From: Paguma larvata
Lineage: Eukaryota; Chordata; Mammalia; Carnivora; Viverridae
NCBI GenBank assembly: GCA_030068075.1
Contig: CM057826.1
Location: 64,019,312 to 64,083,311, forward strand
Direction of reading: 5' to 3'
Length of the DNA stretch: 64,000 bases
Shown: positions 34,241-46,020 of the stretch, piece after piece
Layout of the letters: each line of letters opens with the position of its first letter
Numbering within the stretch: the first letter of the stretch is position 1
Made by a program: the position numbers and the translations under genes
Notes under the pieces: generated by a model
What the model was told of the DNA's origin: nothing
The model's input: only the letters and a program-made list of their open reading frames with translations
The model's database searches: none

Positions 34241-34510
34241 TCAACAAAAAATTTTTAAGATGTACAAAGAAATAAGATAATATGGCCATAAATAGGGGGG
34301 AAAGTAGCAATTAATAGGAGCAGTCCCTATGGCGAAATCACTGGATAAGGACTTTAAATCAGCTATTGGCTAAGAAACAATGAAAAGATGCTCAAAATCA
34401 TTAGCCATTAGGGAAATGCAAATCGAAACCACTTCATACCCAGTAGGGTGGCCATAATAAAAAAGACAGTAATAATAAATGTTGGAGAAAACGTGAAGAA
34501 ATCAGAGCCA

Positions 34511-36949
34511 CAGAACACAGCAATAGAAAAGGGTCCAATTTATCTGATAAAACTTACTTTGATGAGTGTAATCTCCTTCACTTCACAAGAAAAATATCTA
34601 TAGGTAATCAAGGCACTTTCTAGCATTTCCCAAATAGCTTCAAGTATGCACAAATCATACTGACGTATCTCCAAAGCATCTACTTGAAAGAGCAAAGAAA
34701 GACTTTATGGGATAATTTAGTGGATTAAATGCCAGAGGCACGTTCTTGGGACATGCATTCCTCCTTGTATATGCTTGACTTCTCTTTGTTATGAAGAACC
34801 ATAGATCCTGGTTGAAGTGATCTGTCTAAAGCTCAAATGAAGTACAAAGCAGGCCAGCAATGTTCTGTCTCTAGTGCTATAGGGTCTGATACAATTCAGC
34901 TGTGGAGGCACATGCTATTTAGATTCATAAGGTATTATTTTGATTTGAAAAACTGATTAACCTCTTCAACTCCAGGCTATTGTTCATTTCAATCTTTTCT
35001 CAACAAAAAATAGATTAGTACTTTCTGTAAAATGTATGCCAAACTTGTGGTTATATGGGTTAGGATAAATCAAACAAGATATTGGAAAATAAGCCACACT
35101 GAATATAATTTAGTCCTTTATTTAATGAATATTGGTGGCTTCCTTATGGGCATATATTGAAAGTTAAGCATAGTAGCTTTCGTAAACCTATTGGTCAATT
35201 CTGAATTCCCCTGAATAGCCTTATCATTCCATTATTTCATAACATATTTCTAACTGGTAACCATAAATCACTTTGTATTATATTAAGGATTCTGGCTGTG
35301 ATGAATGTGGCAGTTGCCCTCTGGGTCAGTAAAATGTATTTGGGTGTTGCCAAGTCCTGTGAGATGTTCAACTAGTTGAATGTGTCTCATTTTGCTTTTA
35401 CTTAAGAGAGAGTAAATTTTGTTAAGTCAGACAGATTTCTTGTTTCCATCTTTCCCACTTAATCATTAAAATAGTTATTAGTGATCTTTAATAAGAATAA
35501 TCATTATTTTTATTTTTCCTCACTAATTTATGTCTCAGTAAGTTAAAGTTCTAAGGACTTGAATGGTATCTTCAAACGCAAAGTGAAAAATGGGATTCAA
35601 ATTGGTTTTAATCTCGTGACATTTACAAAAGCACAAGTCAAGAGCAACGTATTGGCATAGGATTGGCTTTGAATGAGGAATCTTTATAGTTGTCTCCATT
35701 ACCTTCTAAATTGCAGGCCTTACACTGAAAAAAAGTCCAAAAGTTTAAAAGTAGAATAAATAGTGTTTTAGCATGTGTGCCTAACTGAATTTTTAATAAT
35801 TCTTAAGGCAGTTCTTTACATTTAGAGATTTTTCTCTTCCAACCAAACCATTTAATAAACGGTCTCAGAAAATCCCTCACTGGTGCCTTCCCTACCCTTC
35901 TTCAGGGCCAGTCTACACTGTTGGAACCCCTGGGATGTGGAAAGCTGGCAGCCCACCCTGGCAGATGGTCAGACTGTGAATACCTTCCACAAATCTATTC
36001 TTTATTTTTTCTCTTTCTTTTCCAAAAACTCCAATAAAAGAAACTGAAACACAAAGCAAAATCAAGGGCACCTTGACTGAAACAAGATTAGAATAATAGT
36101 CTCCAATTTGGAGCTGTTTTATTTTTTTTTTTAAGCAGAATTTTTCTTGTCATCGGATATGTCAGATCACTGCAGTCATTGCAGGTTTGTATTGGGGTGG
36201 AATAATATCCTATCTTTCTGGATGTTAAAAACTAAAGAAGGAAAAAAAGAGCTGGAGGGATAGATTAGTCAGTCTTAGAAGACCAAAAATATACCTTGAG
36301 AGGTGACCAATATTTCGAGGAGCCACTTCTTTCATAGCTATTTAATAAACAGCCTTTGGTGTTAGTTTCCAAAAGCCCCCCTGTATTGTCAGGGTTTCCC
36401 CAGCTGGGGATTTGAGGGTTTGTGCCATCTCACTGCCATTACTGATGCTGCTCTCTAATGGTCCCTGTGGGGTCCTGCCACAGTCGTCTGCTGCCGAAGT
36501 CCCAGCAAAGATGTCAGAAATGAGTCATGAAAGCACCTAATTTGGGGTGAATCTCATCGTCAGTTATACTGATGTACCACTACAGTGGCGACTTTCTGAT
36601 TGGAAATTTGAGTAGTCCTAGACTTGCTATCCTCACCTCCAAGCTCCAAGAGTTACTTAAATCACCTGCATGTGATCCCATCCGCCCTCCAAAGGGAGCA
36701 TGGGTTCTAGGTGGTGACCCCAAATTACTACCATGAAATTCATCCTTACAGTTCCTCTTTCTTTCTCTAATCAGAACTTTCATTTCTTGGCACTTCAGCC
36801 CCCACATTATCAGTTTTGTTTTTAATAACTAACCCTGACTGATAATTTCCTTGAAGGACAGAAAAAACTTAAATAGAAACCTAATGACTGAAAGGGGTTA
36901 GCATCAGCTACAACACACAAAAATCACCTGCCACAGTTACAGAAACACC
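34511..36949. other. Unassigned sequence, repeat-poor
   Basis: A long repeat-poor stretch of mammalian sequence with no gene seen. One TGAGTCATGA AP-1-like site lies at about 36521-36530. Frames are under 76 codons. Confidence 0.45.
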
Positions 36950-37090
36950 TTCAGATTCGAAGAGCCCAAGTCAATAAAGCAATCTCTCTGTACCTTTTTT
37001 CCTCATCTGCAAAATGAAGAAGTGAACTACATAAGTTTTTAGTTTTTTCTAACTTCTAATACCCCAAGCATCAGCACATTCAGAAAGTTT
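36950..37090 (+). repeat. MIR-like fragment
   Basis: 'CTCTGTACCTTTTTTCCTCA' and 'TCTGCAAAATGAAGAAGTGA' are MIR 3'-half text on the + strand. Weak match. Confidence 0.5.
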
Positions 37091-37224
37091 TAATTAAGAT
37101 TTTATAGTCTTCTATTTGCTTAAATCAGATACCTCATTTCCATCTCCATATTTGTTGATGTCTCCTGTATGAGGAATGGCTCTTTAATAATTTGGCAGAT
37201 ACTTATCAAATACTTACTTATAAA

Positions 37225-37340
37225 ATATATATGAACTTATTAATTTGGTAGATACTTATTAAATGCTAACTATGGATGCTTGTGGCTACTGAAAATACAA
37301 AGGCTCTGCCCTCAAGAAGTTTGTGGTCTAGTTAATGGAT
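37225..37340 (-). repeat. L2-like tail fragment
   Basis: 'GATACTTATTAAATGCTAAC', 'GAAAATACAAAGGCTCTGCC', 'CTCAAGAAGTTTGTGGTCTA' follow the reverse-complement L2 tail. Confidence 0.55.
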
Positions 37341-38035
37341 GCCCTTGTCTTTCTTTCTTCTCCCATCTCCTGCGGTAGTAAATTATTATTATTTACATCT
37401 CTCTTACCATCCTTTCTCTGTCTCCTCTAATAGTTCCCCTTTCTTCTTGCAGTTCTAATTAATCCTAAAGATTAGTCATCTCTCTGTCCTTTTTTCTCTC
37501 CACTTTTCCCCCTTGAGGGCTCTCCTAATGGTCAAAGAACATATATTTTAAAAAATGTCCATTTTATTGATTACTTTAGCCTCTTGGCTTCAGGCCATTC
37601 AGTCACACCCATCACATGCCAGGACAGTAATGCAAGGCACAGACGCTGTAGTCCTATTTATCTACCAAGAAAATTAATTACTTCTGTCTAAACCTGCTCT
37701 GGGTATTTCTACCTCATTCCTAGATCTTAGGTTTGTCTCCATTTTTGGATCTTCTCCCATCTTTCACACTGCTCACTGAATTTGGTTTCTATATTAGTTT
37801 CCTGGGGGCTGCTGTTACAAATTACCACAAACTATGTGGCTTAAAACAACAGAAATTAATTCTCTTACAGTCCTGGAAACCAAAATCTAAAACCAAGGTG
37901 TCAGCAGGGGCATGTTCCCTCCAAAAGCTTTTGAGAAGAATCCTTTCTTGCCTCTTCGAACTTCTGGTAGTTGCTGGCAATCTCTGGCATTCCTTGGCCT
38001 TTACATGCATCATTGGAATCTCTGTCTCCATTTTC

Positions 38036-38440
38036 TTTCTTTTTATTTTTATTTTATTTTTTTTCTTTATAATAGTTTATTTTCAAATTGGTTTACATAT
38101 AACACCCAGTGTTCATCCCAACATGTGCCCTTTTTAATGCCCATCACCCCCTCTCCCCCCTCCCTCATCTCCCTTACCCTCAGTTTTTTTCTTAGTCTTT
38201 GAGAGTCTCTTATGTTTTATCTCCCTCCCTCTCTGTGTCTTTTTTTCCTTTCCCCTCTTCCCCTCCCCCTGGTTTTTGCTTAGTCTCACAAAGTCCACCT
38301 ATTCGTGGAAACATATGGTATCTGTCTTTTTCTGACTGACTTATTTCACTTAACATAATACCCTCCAGTTCCATCCATGTTGCTACACATGGCCAGATTT
38401 CATTTTTTCTCATTGCCACGTAGTAGTCCATTGTATATAG
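38036..38440 (-). mobile_element. L1 3' part of an L1/SINE chimera
   Basis: A T-rich tail, then reverse-complement L1 3' end ('TTTATTTTCAAATTGGTTTA'), a C-rich 3'UTR tract (38149-38170), and ORF2 C-terminus sequence ending abruptly at 'TTGTATATAG'. The next base starts the SINE. The only target duplication is outside both parts (38022-38035 and 38643-38656), so L1 and SINE arrived as one insertion. Confidence 0.88.
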
Positions 38441-38642
38441 GTTTATTTATTTTTGAGAGAGAGAGAGAGAGAGCGCACAAGTGGGGGAGGGACAGAGAGA
38501 GAGAGGGAGACAGAATCGGAAGCAGTTCCAGGCTCTCAGCTGTCAGCACAGAGCCCGATGCGGGGCTCAAACTAGTAAACTGCGAGATCACGACCTGAAT
38601 TGAAGTCAGACACTTAACTGACTGAGCCACCCAGGTGCTCCA
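38441..38642 (-). mobile_element. SINE 5' part of an L1/SINE chimera
   Basis: Minus SINE with head at 38622-38642. It starts at 'GTTTATTTATTTTTGAGAG' without its usual T-run, joined directly to the L1 5'-truncated end. CTGTCTCCATTTTC (38022-38035) and CTGCCTCCATTTTC (38643-38656) flank the composite. Minus frames 38210-38630 are L1 and SINE translation. Confidence 0.9.
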
Positions 38643-38695
38643 CTGCCTCCATTTTCATGTGGCCTTCTCCCCTGTGTCTCTATCTCCCTCTTCTT

Positions 38696-38920
38696 CTTTT
38701 TCTTTAATGTTTATTTATTTTTGAGAGAGAGACAGAGAGAAACAGAGAGAGTGAGAATGAGTGGGGGAGAAGCAGAGAGAGGGAGACACAGAATCCGAAG
38801 CAAGTTCCAGACTTTGAGCTGTAAGCATAGAGCCCAGTGTGGGGCTCAAACTCACAAGTGGTGAGATCATGACTTGAACCAAAGTCAGACACCCAACTGA
38901 CTAAGCCACCCAGGTGCCCC
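38696..38920 (-). mobile_element. Carnivore SINE
   Basis: Full-length minus copy, head 'AAGCCACCCAGGTGCCCC'. Target duplication ATCTCCCTCTTCTT / ATCTCTCTCTTCTT at 38682-38695 and 38924-38937, one mismatch. It lies in the MaLR LTR, 40 bases from the chimera. Confidence 0.92.
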
Positions 38921-39010
38921 TCAATCTCTCTCTTCTTATAAGGACATTGGGTTTAGGGTCCACCCTAATTCAGTATGATTTTATCTTAACTTAGTACATA
39001 TGCGGAGACT

Positions 39011-39013
<3 letters not shown>

Positions 39014-39053
<40 letters not shown>
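39014..39053. repeat. (GT)n microsatellite
   Basis: About 18-20 uninterrupted GT units followed by TATGTATT. Likely length-polymorphic. Confidence 0.97.
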
Positions 39054-39348
39054 ATTCTACACGTTGTTTTCTGGTGGAAATTTTACTAATATAGCATTTA
39101 ATAAACATTTATGGAATGAACGAATTGAATGTAAAAATTAACAAGCCCTCTATAGCTATGTACTGATTTCATTTTTCCAGATTTACTATATTCTGCCTTT
39201 CACTAACAGATCAATCTTCTTCTTTAAGACTAATTTTATCACTTTATTCATCTTCTAAAGCATTGACTTCAAACTCCTTATGGATTTCCAGGAGCTCATA
39301 ATCTGAGTATTCTACCAAGTAGAAAGATCTAGTGATTTAAAACATACT

Positions 39349-39512
39349 CAAGGTGCCTGGGTGGCTCAGTTGAGCATCTGACTCTTGATTTCAGCTCAGA
39401 TCATGATCCCAGGGTCATGATTAAGCCTACTTAAGATTCTTTCTCTCTCCCTCTGCCCCTCTCCCCAGCTTATGCTCTTTCTCTCTCTCTCTCAAATTAA
39501 ACACACACACAC
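39349..39512 (+). mobile_element. Carnivore SINE, shortened, with (AC)n tail
   Basis: Head 'AAGGTGCCTGGGTGGCTCAG'; several bases are missing after 'GCTCAGTTGAGCATC'. The tail has turned into (AC)n at 39499-39512. Short target duplication AACATACT / AACATAGT (39341-39348 and 39513-39520). Confidence 0.85.
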
Positions 39513-39524
39513 AACATAGTCTGT

Positions 39525-39760
39525 GATATCAAAAAGACCTCAGTGCAATCCAGGATTCACTATTTAGTAATATGTGATCTTGAACACATTATGTTATTTC
39601 TCTGAGCTTCAATTTCCCCATGTATAAAACACATATGTTACTATTTACCTCTAAGAACTATGAGAAGTAAATAAGACAATGTATTTCAAATTATTAGCTG
39701 AATGCCTGAAAGGTACTAAGTACCAAACAAATGGAATATTCTCTTATTATTATCTTCACT
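39525..39760 (+). repeat. MIR SINE relic
   Basis: 'AATATGTGATCTTGAACACA', 'CTCTGAGCTTCAATTTCCCC', 'ATGTATAAAACACATATG' and 'AATGCCTGAAAGGTACTAAG' follow MIR order on the + strand. Confidence 0.75.
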
Positions 39761-40699
39761 CTACTCCGATATGAATTATTCATACTAGTCAAACTGGTCT
39801 CTTTCAGGTCCCAATTCCATGTCCTCTTAGAAGTGTCTTCTTTTTTTTAAATTTATTTTTTATGTTTTGGTCCCTTTTTCTTTCTCACTCTCTTCATTTA
39901 CCATTTTCCCAAGCTAGACTCAAACCTTTTTCCACCATGTCAGTGCTCATTGATTCGACCTACTTCTCTGTGGGCAACATTTTATCAATATTGAAAATGT
40001 TAGTTTTACTCTAGGGATAGGGAGTGTTTTTCCACATTCCTCTTGCCAAATACAACTAAAAATCCTGGATGTGTATTTTATTCTATATATAAAAGAAATA
40101 CAAGAAGACTTTGGAAATTAGAAAGGAAAAGGCAGAGCAGCTAAAGACTTAGGGGCACAAAGAACGCACAACGTGAGTTCCTTGGTGTTTCTTTTTGTCT
40201 CATATATCCCAAACTTGGAGCTCAAGAAGGAATCGACTCAGAAATGCCAAATAAGCAGACCCGCAAAAAAAAAATCCCCAACAAAAGCCTATATCCGAAG
40301 AACTATTTATCCAAAGGACCAAGAAAGGGGGGAACCTGGCAAGACAGAAAACTTTCAGACACTAACAATTCTACTCCAGCTAAATACGACAGAAAACACA
40401 ATGGCTTCACCCATACCCATGCCAGCAAAGGCCAAATGGAGAGCCTAGACTTCCACACCTGTGAGGCGTTAATAAGACACTCAGTACTCACTCCCAGTGG
40501 GATGTGTCAGAGAAGGCCAAGTAGGGTGCCTGGGCTTCTATCCCTCTCTCTTTCCCTGGAGCCATCTCAGAGGAGGCCTTGAAGAGAGTCAGGGCTTTCA
40601 CCATCACTCAATGGTAACAAGGAGTGAACACATGAAAACCAAAAGTGAAAAGACAATACCATTTCCACTTGCTCAAAAAAAAATATATATATATATATT
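39761..40699. other. Unassigned sequence, possibly old L1 5' region
   Basis: 'AACTAAAAATCCTGGATGTG' (about 40053) and 'GAGAAGGCCAAGTAGGGTGC' (about 40510) recall 5'UTR text of ancient L1s, but I cannot confirm it. A 112-codon + frame at 40244-40582 has no domain. (TA)n at about 40684-40698. Confidence 0.35.
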
Positions 40700-43600
40700 G
40701 GGAATTGGGGGAAGATGGAAGAGTAAGAGGACCCTAAACTCACCTCCTCCCACAGGTATGACTAAATTATACCCACATCAATGTAAATAACCCAGAAAAT
40801 GACCCCAAAACCGACAGAACCAATTCCACAGTTAAATGTAGAGAAGATATCACACTGAAGAGGGTAGGAAGGGTGGACCTGAGGGACTGTCCACAAGAAG
40901 GAGTGACCTGGGGGCATGGTGAGGGGAGAGAAGCAGACTCTCACACTGGAAAACCTGCATAGAGAAGTTGAATCCCCATAGCATTTGGTTTTGAAAACCA
41001 GCAAGGCTGAATTTTGTGAGTTCTTACAACCAGTGAGATTAAAACCTGGAATTTAAAAAATCATTGCATTCGGCTCTGGGACAGCCACGAGAGGAGAGGA
41101 AAATGAGTCCATGCCCCTAAAGAGACAGAACAACAAACAGCCTGCAGAAATATAGCATAGAAGCAGCAGTTTGAAAAATATCTGTGGCATATGGGAGGGA
41201 GAGTAGTTTACTAATCTCAGAGCATGTCCTGGAGGGAGAGAGATGTTGGGAGACTCATCTAGGATCAAAGGAGCTGTCAGGCATTATTTCCTTCTGCCCC
41301 CAAATAAACACATGGCCACCTGTGGGAACCAGTGCAACTCCAGCACTTACTACCTAATTTCCTATCACTGTTGCCCAGAACCCTTGTGCTATGGCATATC
41401 AGCCCTCTCCAATACACACTTGGCCAGGAACCCATGCAAAGGGATGCCACAAGCCTGTCAGCATGCAAGCAGCCCAACAGCAGTGCAAGCAGCTACCAAA
41501 GTAACTCCTGTACCAGGGAGAGAGAAAGATAACTACACATACCAGTCAGACTGTGGCCCTAGCAGAGGGCTGGAGGCAAACTGCTGGTCTGACTGCAGAC
41601 CCTGCCCACCAATGAAAGCTTCTTAGGGGCCAACACAAGGAAAGCACCCTGCCATTTGGAGCTACTGCATCTCTGGCGAATGCCTGGTCTGATTCAACTC
41701 AAGCCCAACGTGGCCCAGAGTGTCCCACCCATAAAAGCCACTGTAGTTGACTGGACTGAAGGAAAGAGCAGCTCAGCCACAACGGCAGAGTCCATGCAGC
41801 ACACATTAGACACACTCCTGAAGCACCAATGGACATCGACTTTTACTACTTTTATTCAACACAGTACTGGGAGTCTTAGCCACAGCAATAAAACAAGAAA
41901 AAGGAATGAAAGGCATCCAGATTGGTAAGAAAGAAGTAAAATTTTCACTATTTGCAGATGACATGATATTATATATAGAAAACCTGAAAGACTCCACCAA
42001 AAACGACTAGAACTGATAGATGAATTCAGTAAGGTCATAGAATACAAAACCAATGTACAGAAATCCACTGCATTTCTATACACTAATAATGAAGCACTAA
42101 AAAGAGAAATCAAAGAATTGATTCCATTTACAATTACACCAAAAATGATAAAATACCCAGGAATTAGCTTAAAGAAGGAAGTGAAAGACTTGTACTTTGA
42201 AAACCATAAAGCATTGATGGAAGAAGTTGAAGACGACTCAACAAATAGAACGATACTCCGTGCTTGTGGATTGCAAGAACTAAATTTGTTAAAATGTCTA
42301 TACTACCCAAAGTAATCTACAGATTTAATGCAATCCCTACCAAAATATCAACAGTCTTTTTCACAGAGCTAGAACAAATAATACTAACATTTGTATGGAA
42401 CCAAAAAAGACCCCGAATGGTCAAAGAAATCTTTTAAAAATAGACTTAAAATTTTTTTAATAGTCTCTATGCCCAACATAGGGCTTGAAATCAAGATCCT
42501 GTGGTCACAAGTCACATTCACTACTGACCGAGCCAGCCAGGTGCACCAGCTAAAGCAATGTTGGAAAAGAAAAACAATGCTGGAGGTATCACAATTCTGG
42601 ATTTCAAGTTATACTACAAAGCTGTAGTGATCAAAACAGTATGGTACTGGCACAAAAATAGACATATATCAATGGAACAAAAGAGAAAGCCCAGAAATAA
42701 ACCCATGATTACATGGTCAATTAGTCTTTGATAAAAGAGGCAAGAATATCCACTGGGAAAAAGACAAGTCTCTTCAGCAATGGTGTTGGGCAAACTGAAC
42801 AGCTACATACAAAAGAATGAAATTGGACCACTTTCTTACACCAAACACAAAAATAAACTCAAAATGGATTAAAGACCTAAATATGAAACTTGAAACCATA
42901 AAAATCCTAGAAAAGAGCATGGGCAGTAATTTCTCTGACATCAGTCATAACAACATTTTTCTAGATATGTCTCTTGAGGCAAGAGAAACAAAAGCAAAAA
43001 TAAACTACTGGGACTGCAATAAAATAAAAAGTTTCAGCACAGAAAAGGAAACAATTAAAAAAACTGAAAGGCAATTGACTGAATGGGAGAAGATATTTGC
43101 AAGTGACATACCTGATAAAGAGATGGTATCACAAATATATAAAGAATTTATACAACTCAACACCAAAATAAACAAACAAATAAACAAACCAAACCAAGCC
43201 AATTAAAAACTAAGCAGAACACATGAGCAGACATTTCTCCAGAGAAGACACCCAGATGGCCGGAAGACACATGAAAAGATGCTCAACATCACTCATCATC
43301 AGGGAAATGAAAATCAAAATCACAATGAGATATCACCTCATACCTGTCAGAACGATTAAAATAAAAAAATACAAGAAACAGCAAGTGTTAGTGAGGATGT
43401 GGAAAAAAAGGAGCCCTTGTGCACTGTTGGTAGGAATGCAAACTGGTGTAGCCACTGTGGAAACCAGTATGGAATTTCCTCAAAAAGTTAAAAATAGGGC
43501 TATCCTAGATCCAGAAATTGCACTACTGAGTATTTACCCAAAGAATATAAAAACACTTACTCAAAAAGATATATGCACCCCTATACTTATTAAAGCATTA

Positions 43601-44062
43601 CTTACAATAGCCAAGTTATGGAAGCAGCCCAAGTGCCCATCAATAGGTGAATGGATAAAGACGATGTGATATATTAATCAGCCATAAGAAGGAATGAAAT
43701 CTTGCCATTTGCAAAGACATGGATGGAGCTAGAAAATATAATGCTAAATGAAATAAGTCAGACAGAGAAAGACAAATACTGTATGATTTCACTCATATGT
43801 GGAATTTAAGAAACAAAGCAAACAAGCAAAGAAAGAGAGAGACAGAAACCAAGAAACAGACTCTTAAATATAAAGAACAAATCGATGTTTACCAGAGGGG
43901 AAGTTGGTGGGGGACAGGTGAAATAGGTGATGGGGATGAAGGAGTGCACTTATCGTTATGAACACTGGCTGATGTATGGAATTGTTGAATCACTATGTTG
44001 TACACCTGAAACTAATATAACACTGAGTATTAATATACTGGAATGAAAATAAATAAAAAAAG
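40700..44062 (+). mobile_element. L1 retrotransposon with 5'UTR and ORF2 3' half, ORF1 missing
   Basis: 40700 to about 41838 is carnivore-type L1 5'UTR ('GGGGGAAGATGGAAGAGTAA', 'AATAACCCAGAAAATGACCC'). At about 41839-41845 it jumps into ORF2 just before the reverse transcriptase FADD motif (about 41951-41962). ORF1, the endonuclease and the N-terminal half of the reverse transcriptase are absent. The rest of ORF2, with stops and frameshifts, runs to about 43700. A 3'UTR follows ('GGGTACCAGAGGGG'-like at 43895) and an A-rich end at 44041-44062. A SINE interrupts it. It cannot make protein. Confidence 0.85.
42446..42547 (-). mobile_element. Short SINE inside the L1 ORF2
   Basis: About 100 bases: T-rich tail, 'GGGCTTGAAATCAAGATCCT', head 'GAGCCAGCCAGGTGCACC'. 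The CT-rich part is lacking, as in the short copy at 18764. It splits L1 text ('CAAAGAAATCTTTTAAAA' before, 'AGCTAAAGCAATGTTGGAAA' after), so it is younger than the L1. Confidence 0.8.
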
Positions 44063-45415
44063 AAATATTTATATAGATGTAAATCTAGCAAAAGATGTAT
44101 AAAGACATACCATGTTCGGAGTGCCTGGGGGGCTCAGTTGGTTAAGTGTACAACTTTGGCCCAGGACATGATCTCACGGCTCATGGGTTCTCTGCAACAG
44201 GCTCTGTACTGACAGCTCAGAGCCTGGAGCCTGCTTTGGATTCTGTGTCTCCCTCTCTCTCTCTGCCCCCCACCCCCTTGTGCTCTGTTTCTCTCTCCCT
44301 CTCTCAAAAATAAATGAACAATAAAACAATTATTTATATATAAAATTAGTAAAATGACCTCATCAAAATTTAAGATTTTATTCTGTGAAAGATCCTGGCA
44401 AGAGGATAAAGATACAGAGTGAGAAAAAAATATTTGCAAACCATGTATCTGAACAAACAAAGCACTAGTTTCTAGAATATAGAAAGAACTGTGAAAACTC
44501 AACAGTAAAAAAGGAAATGGTCCATTTAGAACACCAGCAAAGAGAATTTTCACCAAATAATACAAAAATAGCAAATAAGTACATGAAAAGGTATTCAACG
44601 TCATTTGCCCTTAGAGAAATACAAACTACAGTGAGATATCACTACACACCTATTGGAATGACTAACATAAAAACTAGTGACCACATCAAATACTGGCAAG
44701 AATATGGAAAAAATAGGTTACTCATATATTGTTGGTGAGAATGTAAAGTGGTATAGCTACTCTGGAAAACAATGTGTCAGTTTCTTAAAAAAACAGAACA
44801 TGCATCTACCATGCAACCAAGTAATGGAACTCCTGGGTATGTTATCCCAGAGAAATGAAAAGAATGTTTATTTTAAAAAAATGCTTTTATAAGAATGTTT
44901 GTAGCAATTTTATATATAATAGCCCCAAACTGGAAACAACCCAAATGCCCTTCAACAGGTGAATGGTTGAACAAACTATGATAATCCATGTCATGGAATA
45001 CCATGCAGTAATAAAAAGAACACATTATTAGTACAGACAACAACTTGGATGAAGCACCAGAGAATTATGAGAGTGAAAAAAGCCAATCCCAAGTTGTTAC
45101 ATATTATATGATTCCATTGAAATGGCATATTATAGAAATGGATTAATGATCAATGGTTGCTGGAGGTGAAGGAGGGTGTGGCATAAGGAAGAAAATGGAT
45201 ATATGTATAAAAGATAACTTGGGAGAGATCCTGTGTTCATGGAAATGATGGAAATGTTTTGTATCTTGACTGTATCAATGTCAATATCCTGGATGTGGTA
45301 CTAGACTATTTGTAAGATATTACCATTGGGAGGAAACTGTGTGAAGCGTATTTCTAACAAATGCATGTGAATCTATAATTACTTCAAAATTAAAAGTTTA
45401 ATTTAAAAAAGTTAT
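44063..45415 (+). repeat. Older L1 (L1ME-like) 3' region
   Basis: From about 44333 the ORF2 C-terminal region is clear ('AAATTTAAGATTTTATTCTG', 'ATATTGTTGGTGAGAATGTA', 'TGGAAACAACCCAAATGCCC'). It ends in a 3'UTR with 'CTGGATGTGGTACTAGACTA' and 'CAAAATTAAAAGTTTAATTT'. It is more decayed than the L1 before it; a SINE at 44118-44330 splits its left side. Confidence 0.8.
44118..44330 (+). mobile_element. Carnivore SINE
   Basis: Head 'GGAGTGCCTGGGGGGCTCAG', CT-rich block 44250-44305, tail 'AACAATAAAACAATTA'. Inserted in the older L1. The 156-codon minus frame at 44134-44604 is antisense SINE plus L1 and not a gene. Confidence 0.92.
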
Positions 45416-45779
45416 ATGTTATATCCTATATTGTTTACTGTTTGTTCCAGGTGAGATTGTCTTAGTTTCCTAACAGATTTGAAACTACTCAGAGTAGGGA
45501 CTATTTTACTAATCCTACCTTTGCCATGGTGTTTGGCACAAATTAGGCATTACACAGCATTCACTGAGCTAATGAATATGGTTAAATGAATTCTCCTCTG
45601 TGCCTAGGACAGATCAATATATGCATTTGGGTTGAGCTCATTTGTCAAGCCAGCTGGAGGGATTCTGGAGGTTGTAGTTTTAGCACTGCCCAACATCCTT
45701 GCAATTTCTCTCAAGGATAAGATGTAGGAATCAAAGCAACACTGAGTGGTCACAGTAGCCATGTCCAGACAAAACCCTT
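45416..45779. other. Unassigned sequence with weak L2/MIR resemblance
   Basis: 'TTTGCCATGGTGTTTGGCAC' and 'AATTAGGCATTACACAGCAT' at 45518-45562 recall an L2 or MIR tail. The rest is unassigned. Confidence 0.4.
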
Positions 45780-46005
45780 TTCTCTCTTTTTTTAAATTTT
45801 TAATGTTTATTTTATTTTTGAGAGAGAGAGAGAGACAAAGTGTGAGCAGGGGAGGGGCAGAGAGAGAGGGGGACACAGAAATCGAAGCAGGTTCCAGGCT
45901 CTGAGCTGTCAGCACAGAGCCCAACGCGAGGCTCAAACCCACGAACGGCGAGATCATGACCTGAGCCAAAGTCGGTGCTCAACCGACTGAACCACTCTGG
46001 CACCC
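45780..46005 (-). mobile_element. Carnivore SINE, fairly young
   Basis: Keeps CpGs ('GAGCCCAACGCGAGGCTC', 'AACGGCGAGATCATGACC'). Perfect 15-base target duplication CCAGACAAAACCCTT at 45765-45779 and 46006-46020. The head has decayed ('GAACCACTCTGGCACCC'). Confidence 0.95.
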
Positions 46006-46020
46006 CCAGACAAAACCCTT

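Larger units (their letters stand above)
33310..34510 (+). repeat. Old L1-like relic interrupted by two SINEs
   Basis: The right end (34375-34510) is clear L1 ORF2 3' sequence: 'ATGAAAAGATGCTCAAAATC', 'GGAAATGCAAATCGAAACCA', 'GTGGCCATAATAAAAAAGAC'. The left part, with 'AATCTCTGTCCAACCATTAC' and 'TTTCCAGAGTTGCTACAATT', reads like another part of an old L1 or linked repeat. SINEs sit at 33508-33727 and 34036-34240. Confidence 0.55.
37787..39005 (-). repeat. MaLR-type LTR (MLT1/MST-like), carrying nested insertions
   Basis: Left part 37787-38035 ('TTCCTGGGGGCTGCTGTTAC', 'TGTGGCTTAAAACAACAG'), middle 38643-38695 and right part 38921-39005 ('CTTATAAGGACATTGGG', 'GGGTCCACCCTAATTCAG') together follow one solitary LTR of an old ERVL-MaLR retrotransposon in reverse orientation. 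It holds the L1/SINE chimera and another SINE. No internal retroviral coding sequence is present. Confidence 0.75.

Noticed and set aside
43223..43669. 148-codon + strand open frame
   Set aside because: Remnant of the L1 ORF2 C-terminal region and not an independent gene.
44134..44604. 156-codon minus strand open frame
   Set aside because: It is the antisense of a SINE joined to antisense old L1 sequence.
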